DNA of 64,000 nt from the NCBI RefSeq assembly GCF_007971225.1, contig NZ_CP042435.1, positions 5,397,501 to 5,461,500 of the forward strand, in the 5' to 3' direction. Shown in pieces: positions 61,247 through 64,000 of the stretch (position 1 is its first letter; the number at the start of each line of letters is the position of its first letter). The stretch is from Panacibacter ginsenosidivorans. Lineage in GTDB: Bacteria; Bacteroidota; Bacteroidia; Chitinophagales; Chitinophagaceae. The notes beneath the pieces were generated by a model, which was not told the DNA's origin, searched no databases, and saw only the letters and a program-made list of their open reading frames with translations. The position numbers and the translations under genes are program-made.

Positions 61247-62539
61247 TTACTGCTTTTTACTATTTGCATAATTAAAAACAATTTCGCAGAAAGCTTTTAC
61301 GCCAACATCGAAACCACTTTCATCTATAAAAAAATCTGCTGTGTGATGCGCAGGTGCTTTTGTAAGATCAGTTCCTTTTGGTGAACCACCAATGAAGAAA
61401 AAGAAGGCAGGCGCTTTTGTGCTGAAATAAGAAAAATCTTCAGAACCTGTTATCCAGTTTATTGCTTTAACGTTATCTTTTCCTGCAGCAGCCTGTAATG
61501 CAGGCAGCGTGCGGGTTACAAGCAATGAATCATTAAACGTTACCAATGTTTTTTCATCAACGCTCACATCTGCAGTTGCTCCCTGGCTTGCAGCAATTGA
61601 TTGCGCTGTTCTTTTTATTCTTTCAAAAACATCTTTTCTTGTTTCATTATCAAGTGTACGAATGGTGCCTGTCAGCACAGCTTTTTCAGGAATAATATTT
61701 GGCCGGTTGCCGCTGTTAATGCTGCCCACGCTAATTACAACCGGCGCTTTGGTAATATCTTCCTGCCTGCTTACAATAGTTTGCAAACCTTGTATTATTT
61801 GCGAGGCAGTTACAATTGGGTCAATTGCTTTCCATGGCTGCGAACCATGACTTCCTTTTCCATTTACCGTAATCGTGAACCAATCTGAGGATGCCATTAT
61901 TGAACCTTGTTTATACGCAACCGTTCCCGCTTCAACAAAGGTCATGATATGCAAACCGAATACTGCTTCAACTTTCGGATTGTCTAATACTCCTTCCTTC
62001 ACCATCAATGGTGCGCCTGCTTCTTCACCTGCAGGTGCGCCTTCTTCTGCAGGTTGAAATAAAAACACTACAGTGCCTTGTATATCTTTTTTCATCTTGC
62101 TCAACACCGTTGCAGTCCCCATTAACATTGCCATGTGAGAGTCATGACCACATGCATGCATTACGCCCACTGTTTGATTATTGAACGTATCTGTAACAAC
62201 GGATTTAAAAGGAAGATTATTTCTTTCTGTAACAGGCAATGCGTCCATGTCTGCCCGCAAAGCTATGACCGGTCCGGGTTTGCCACCTTTTAATATAGCT
62301 ACAACACCTGTTTTTGCAACAGGATATTTTACTTCAAGCCCTAATGATTTTAAATAATCTGCAACAAATGCACCTGTCTTATATTCACGGTTAGAGAGTT
62401 CTGGATTCTGGTGAAAATATCTGCGCCATTCCACCACTTTTGGCATAATAGCTTTTACATTTTCATTTAATGCTGCTTCATTTGTTTGCGCATGTGCAAA
62501 AGAGGGGAGTATTAAGAACAGAATGATTGCTTGCTTCAT
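61247..62539 (-). CDS. Exported M20 family amidohydrolase (aminoacylase-like)
   Basis: 430-aa metallo-amidohydrolase of the M20D/hippuricase branch. Signal peptide 1-17 (LPSFAHAQ), so periplasmic. The metal-site motif is GVMHACGHDSHMAMLMG (about 128-144), followed by FLFQPAEEGAPAGEE, a dimerisation (lid) domain with GKGSHGSQPWKAIDPI, and the terminal HHTADFFIDE, in which the final His is the last ligand. Entry motif: RRYFHQNPELSNREYKTG. Such enzymes release the acyl or aryl group from N-acyl amino acids or peptides. The exact substrate is unknown. ATG at 62539. Confidence 0.94.
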   Translation of the reverse strand: MKQAIILFLILPSFAHAQTNEAALNENVKAIMPKVVEWRRYFHQNPELSNREYKTGAFVADYLKSLGLEVKYPVAKTGVVAILKGGKPGPVIALRADMDALPVTERNNLPFKSVVTDTFNNQTVGVMHACGHDSHMAMLMGTATVLSKMKKDIQGTVVFLFQPAEEGAPAGEEAGAPLMVKEGVLDNPKVEAVFGLHIMTFVEAGTVAYKQGSIMASSDWFTITVNGKGSHGSQPWKAIDPIVTASQIIQGLQTIVSRQEDITKAPVVISVGSINSGNRPNIIPEKAVLTGTIRTLDNETRKDVFERIKRTAQSIAASQGATADVSVDEKTLVTFNDSLLVTRTLPALQAAAGKDNVKAINWITGSEDFSYFSTKAPAFFFFIGGSPKGTDLTKAPAHHTADFFIDESGFDVGVKAFCEIVFNYANSKKQ

Positions 62540-62604
62540 GAAATAAAAATAACCATTCTTATTTATTGAATGAAGATATTTATGTACTCAACTTATGTAC
62601 TGCT

Positions 62605-62722
62605 ATTAAACATCCTTGCGTCGCACACTTCAACGCTTTGTTCTTTGATGAAAATGAACAAAAAGTACAAGTGTGCGACGCAACAAAAGTTTAATTGAAA
62701 TATCATTGTCTGGTTCAAAATG
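62605..62722. repeat. Palindromic intergenic element, two arms A/A (R28)
   Basis: GCTATTAAACATC, left arm CTTGCGTCGCACACTTCAAC (62615-62634), 30-nt centre with TTGTTCTTTGATG, right arm GTACAAGTGTGCGACGCAAC (62665-62684), AAAAGTTTAATTG and decayed outer TCTGGTTCAAAA (62710-62720). It fills the gap between the M20 start and the DUF1622 stop. Confidence 0.9.
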
Positions 62723-62724
62723 GA

Positions 62725-63054
62725 CTACATCTTTACATGCATATGTTTCAATTCCTTTTCTAAAAAATAATTTAATGCTGTTCTCAAAACCGCTATAGCA
62801 GCTAGTTTGCCAATGTCATCCCAGCTTGGCGCAACCGCAGTTGCAAGCACGTCTGCACCAAGCAACAATTCTAGAGATACAGCCACTGAGCTTCCAAACT
62901 GCACGCGAATTTCTTCTTTGGAGATCTTTGAAGATTTTAATAACGAAAAATAATTGAGTAATGTTTTTATAACAGCTATACCAATAATTACCGCTGCAAG
63001 AATTTCTACAGCGTGACTTACATTGATCGTTATTTCTTTTGCAATTTCTTCCAT
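62725..63054 (-). CDS. DUF1622 membrane protein
   Basis: 109-aa membrane protein with three hydrophobic segments (AVEILAAVIIGIAVIKTLLNYF, about 15-37; VAVSLELLLGADVLATAV, about 53-70; LAAIAVLRTALNYFLEKEL, about 85-103) and the family pattern EIRVQFGSSVAVSLELLLGADVLATAVAPSW (the acidic GAD in the membrane). DUF1622 is of unknown function; it occurs widely next to transport and envelope genes. It follows the GMC oxidoreductase gene on the same strand, but a hairpin lies between. Confidence 0.9.
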   Translation of the reverse strand: MEEIAKEITINVSHAVEILAAVIIGIAVIKTLLNYFSLLKSSKISKEEIRVQFGSSVAVSLELLLGADVLATAVAPSWDDIGKLAAIAVLRTALNYFLEKELKHMHVKM

Positions 63055-63074
63055 GAACTTTATTTTATAAGAAA

Positions 63075-63095
63075 GTCCCGTTAACCTTACGGGAC
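63075..63095 (-). terminator. Hairpin between the GMC oxidoreductase and DUF1622 genes
   Basis: GTCCCGT/ACGGGAC stem (7 bp) with a 7-nt loop; on the minus strand it is followed by TTTCTTATAAAAT. Likely a terminator or attenuator after the oxidoreductase. Confidence 0.55.
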
Positions 63096-63138
63096 AATCT
63101 CCAAATCACCGTTCCAACTATGCCTATGAGAATTTTTT

Positions 63139-64000
63139 TTACCTATTTATTGTTTCCATTTCCATAGCTATATTTATTTTCAATACATCATTCAGAATAT
63201 GATCTCCAACACGCAATGCATTTGCCGCAATAGTAAGCGAAGGATTGAATGCGCCGCAGCTAACAAAAAAGCTTGCATCAACAACATATAGATTTTCTAC
63301 ATCATGCGCACGACAATTCAAATCAAGCACTGAAGTTTGCGGATCAGTCCCAAAACGCATTGTTCCATTCTGATGACTCATGCCACTTACATCCAAATCA
63401 TATCCTGCCCACCGAATGTCTGCAAAACGATCATCAAGCTTTCCAACTTTTGCAAGTACTTCTTTCAATTTATCTTTCAACCTTTCGTATGCTGTGTAGT
63501 TGTTCCTTTTGTAATAGACTTTTATTTGCCCTTCTTTTGTAAGCTGCACGCGGTTTTCAGGGCTTGGAAGATCTTCTGATGTTAACCAGAAATCCAATGT
63601 CATTTGTTTTAATTCGTCATAAGATTTAGCCGGATAAATTTTTTCTGCTAGCCACAGTATCGTGTCTTCATCATTTCTTCCCATCAATTGAATTTCTCCC
63701 AACGGAAAATCACTATCTTCTGCACCATGATAAAAATCTGCAATGCCTAAACTTTTCTGGAACACACAATCATTTATTTTGTCTTTAAGAAATGCAACCA
63801 AACAACCATTGTGATGCAGCATTAAATTTCTTCCAACCTGTCCACTTGAATTTGCCAAACCATCCGGATGTTTTTCGTTTGCACTGCGCAACATTAATGC
63901 TGCAGAATTAACAGCGCCACATGCAACAATAACAATGTCTGCATCAAAAATTATTTTCTCTCCATGAATATTTGCATGTACTTTATTTACACGTTTACCG
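63139..64000 (-). CDS. GMC family oxidoreductase, N-terminal part beyond window
   Basis: C-terminal 287 codons of an FAD-dependent glucose-methanol-choline family oxidoreductase. The frame is open through the window edge: upstream of the first internal Met (63894) it continues as VIVACGAVNSAALM, the conserved GMC segment, so 63894 is not the start. Visible blocks are NSSGQVGRNLMLHHNG, the GMC C-domain NRVQLTKEG ... VYYKRNNYTAYERLKD, SHQNGTMRFGTDP with the conserved active-site His, and the final VDASFFVSCGAFNPSLTIAANALRVGDHI. The C-terminal form resembles Bacteroidota gluconate/alcohol dehydrogenase-like GMC proteins that pair with a gluconate-2-dehydrogenase subunit 3 protein, but the partner, if any, is outside the window. 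Confidence 0.92.
   Translation of the reverse strand, partial: GKRVNKVHANIHGEKIIFDADIVIVACGAVNSAALMLRSANEKHPDGLANSSGQVGRNLMLHHNGCLVAFLKDKINDCVFQKSLGIADFYHGAEDSDFPLGEIQLMGRNDEDTILWLAEKIYPAKSYDELKQMTLDFWLTSEDLPSPENRVQLTKEGQIKVYYKRNNYTAYERLKDKLKEVLAKVGKLDDRFADIRWAGYDLDVSGMSHQNGTMRFGTDPQTSVLDLNCRAHDVENLYVVDASFFVSCGAFNPSLTIAANALRVGDHILNDVLKINIAMEMETINR

Noticed and set aside
528-62722. Dispersed repeats as a CRISPR array
   Set aside because: Copies are kilobases apart, in both orientations, with genes between them and no cas genes; spacing is not regular.

Overview
The window looks like chromosomal DNA of a Bacteroidota bacterium, most likely in or near the Chitinophagaceae. Four proteins carry type IX secretion (T9SS) C-terminal sorting domains, and there is a PorP/SprF-family protein. 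Other pointers are a TonB receptor of the fused carboxypeptidase-regulatory type, ~800-aa FtsX-type permeases, a CCDC81-like HU-domain protein and TAnnTTTG promoter elements. The DNA is AT-rich. No rRNA, tRNA, CRISPR array, prophage, transposase or plasmid function was recognised. The family placement is inference.

Layout. 1-2.2 kb: fabD (cut by the window edge), folE and two 6-pyruvoyl-tetrahydropterin-synthase paralogs, all on the minus strand. 2.4-6.5 kb: a secreted protein of unknown function and a polytopic membrane patatin. 6.9-12.2 kb: ftsK, then a 7TMR-DISM histidine kinase/NarL response regulator pair. 12.5-22.7 kb: two large T9SS cargo proteins, with an alpha/beta hydrolase, a LuxR-type regulator and a lipoprotein between them. 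The second cargo protein contains seven exact-length 234-bp tandem repeats rich in metal-binding motifs. 22.8-29 kb: Kir channel, MFS transporter, zinc alcohol dehydrogenase, small exported protein, ECF sigma factor and an overlapping membrane/beta-barrel gene. 29.7-34.8 kb: two FtsX/MacB-like permeases. 35-45 kb: fasciclin and RRM proteins, intradiol dioxygenase, S8 protease (T9SS cargo), LEA-type lipoprotein, WbqC-like protein, PorP/SprF, tag, GNAT and PD40 protein. 45.2-56 kb: TonB receptor, then housekeeping genes (yajQ, rpmE2, serA, rimO) and small proteins. 56.5-64 kb: a 1329-aa T9SS protein, a lipoprotein, an M20 amidohydrolase, a DUF1622 protein and a GMC oxidoreductase (cut by the edge).

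The most striking feature is a dispersed family of intergenic palindromic elements, 28 loci by eye, about one per 2.3 kb and none inside a confident coding region. The unit has an outer GAGCCCGGC motif beside a T-run, a core arm (GTTGCGTCGCACTCTTGTAC or a diverged form GTTGTGTCACTCACTTGTAC) and an inner TTCTTTATT tail. Units occur singly or as inverted pairs, and several pairs combine one arm of each type. The organisation resembles REP/BIME elements of other bacteria, but I do not recognise this family and no mobilising enzyme lies in the window. The elements also create false upstream start codons for several genes, and I moved those starts downstream.

Functionally the window mixes housekeeping with cell-surface functions. 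Exported T9SS proteins, a protease, a TonB receptor and efflux-type permeases sit beside regulators (kinase/regulator pair, ECF sigma, LuxR protein). Most genes are separated by repeat elements or terminators, so operons are short.
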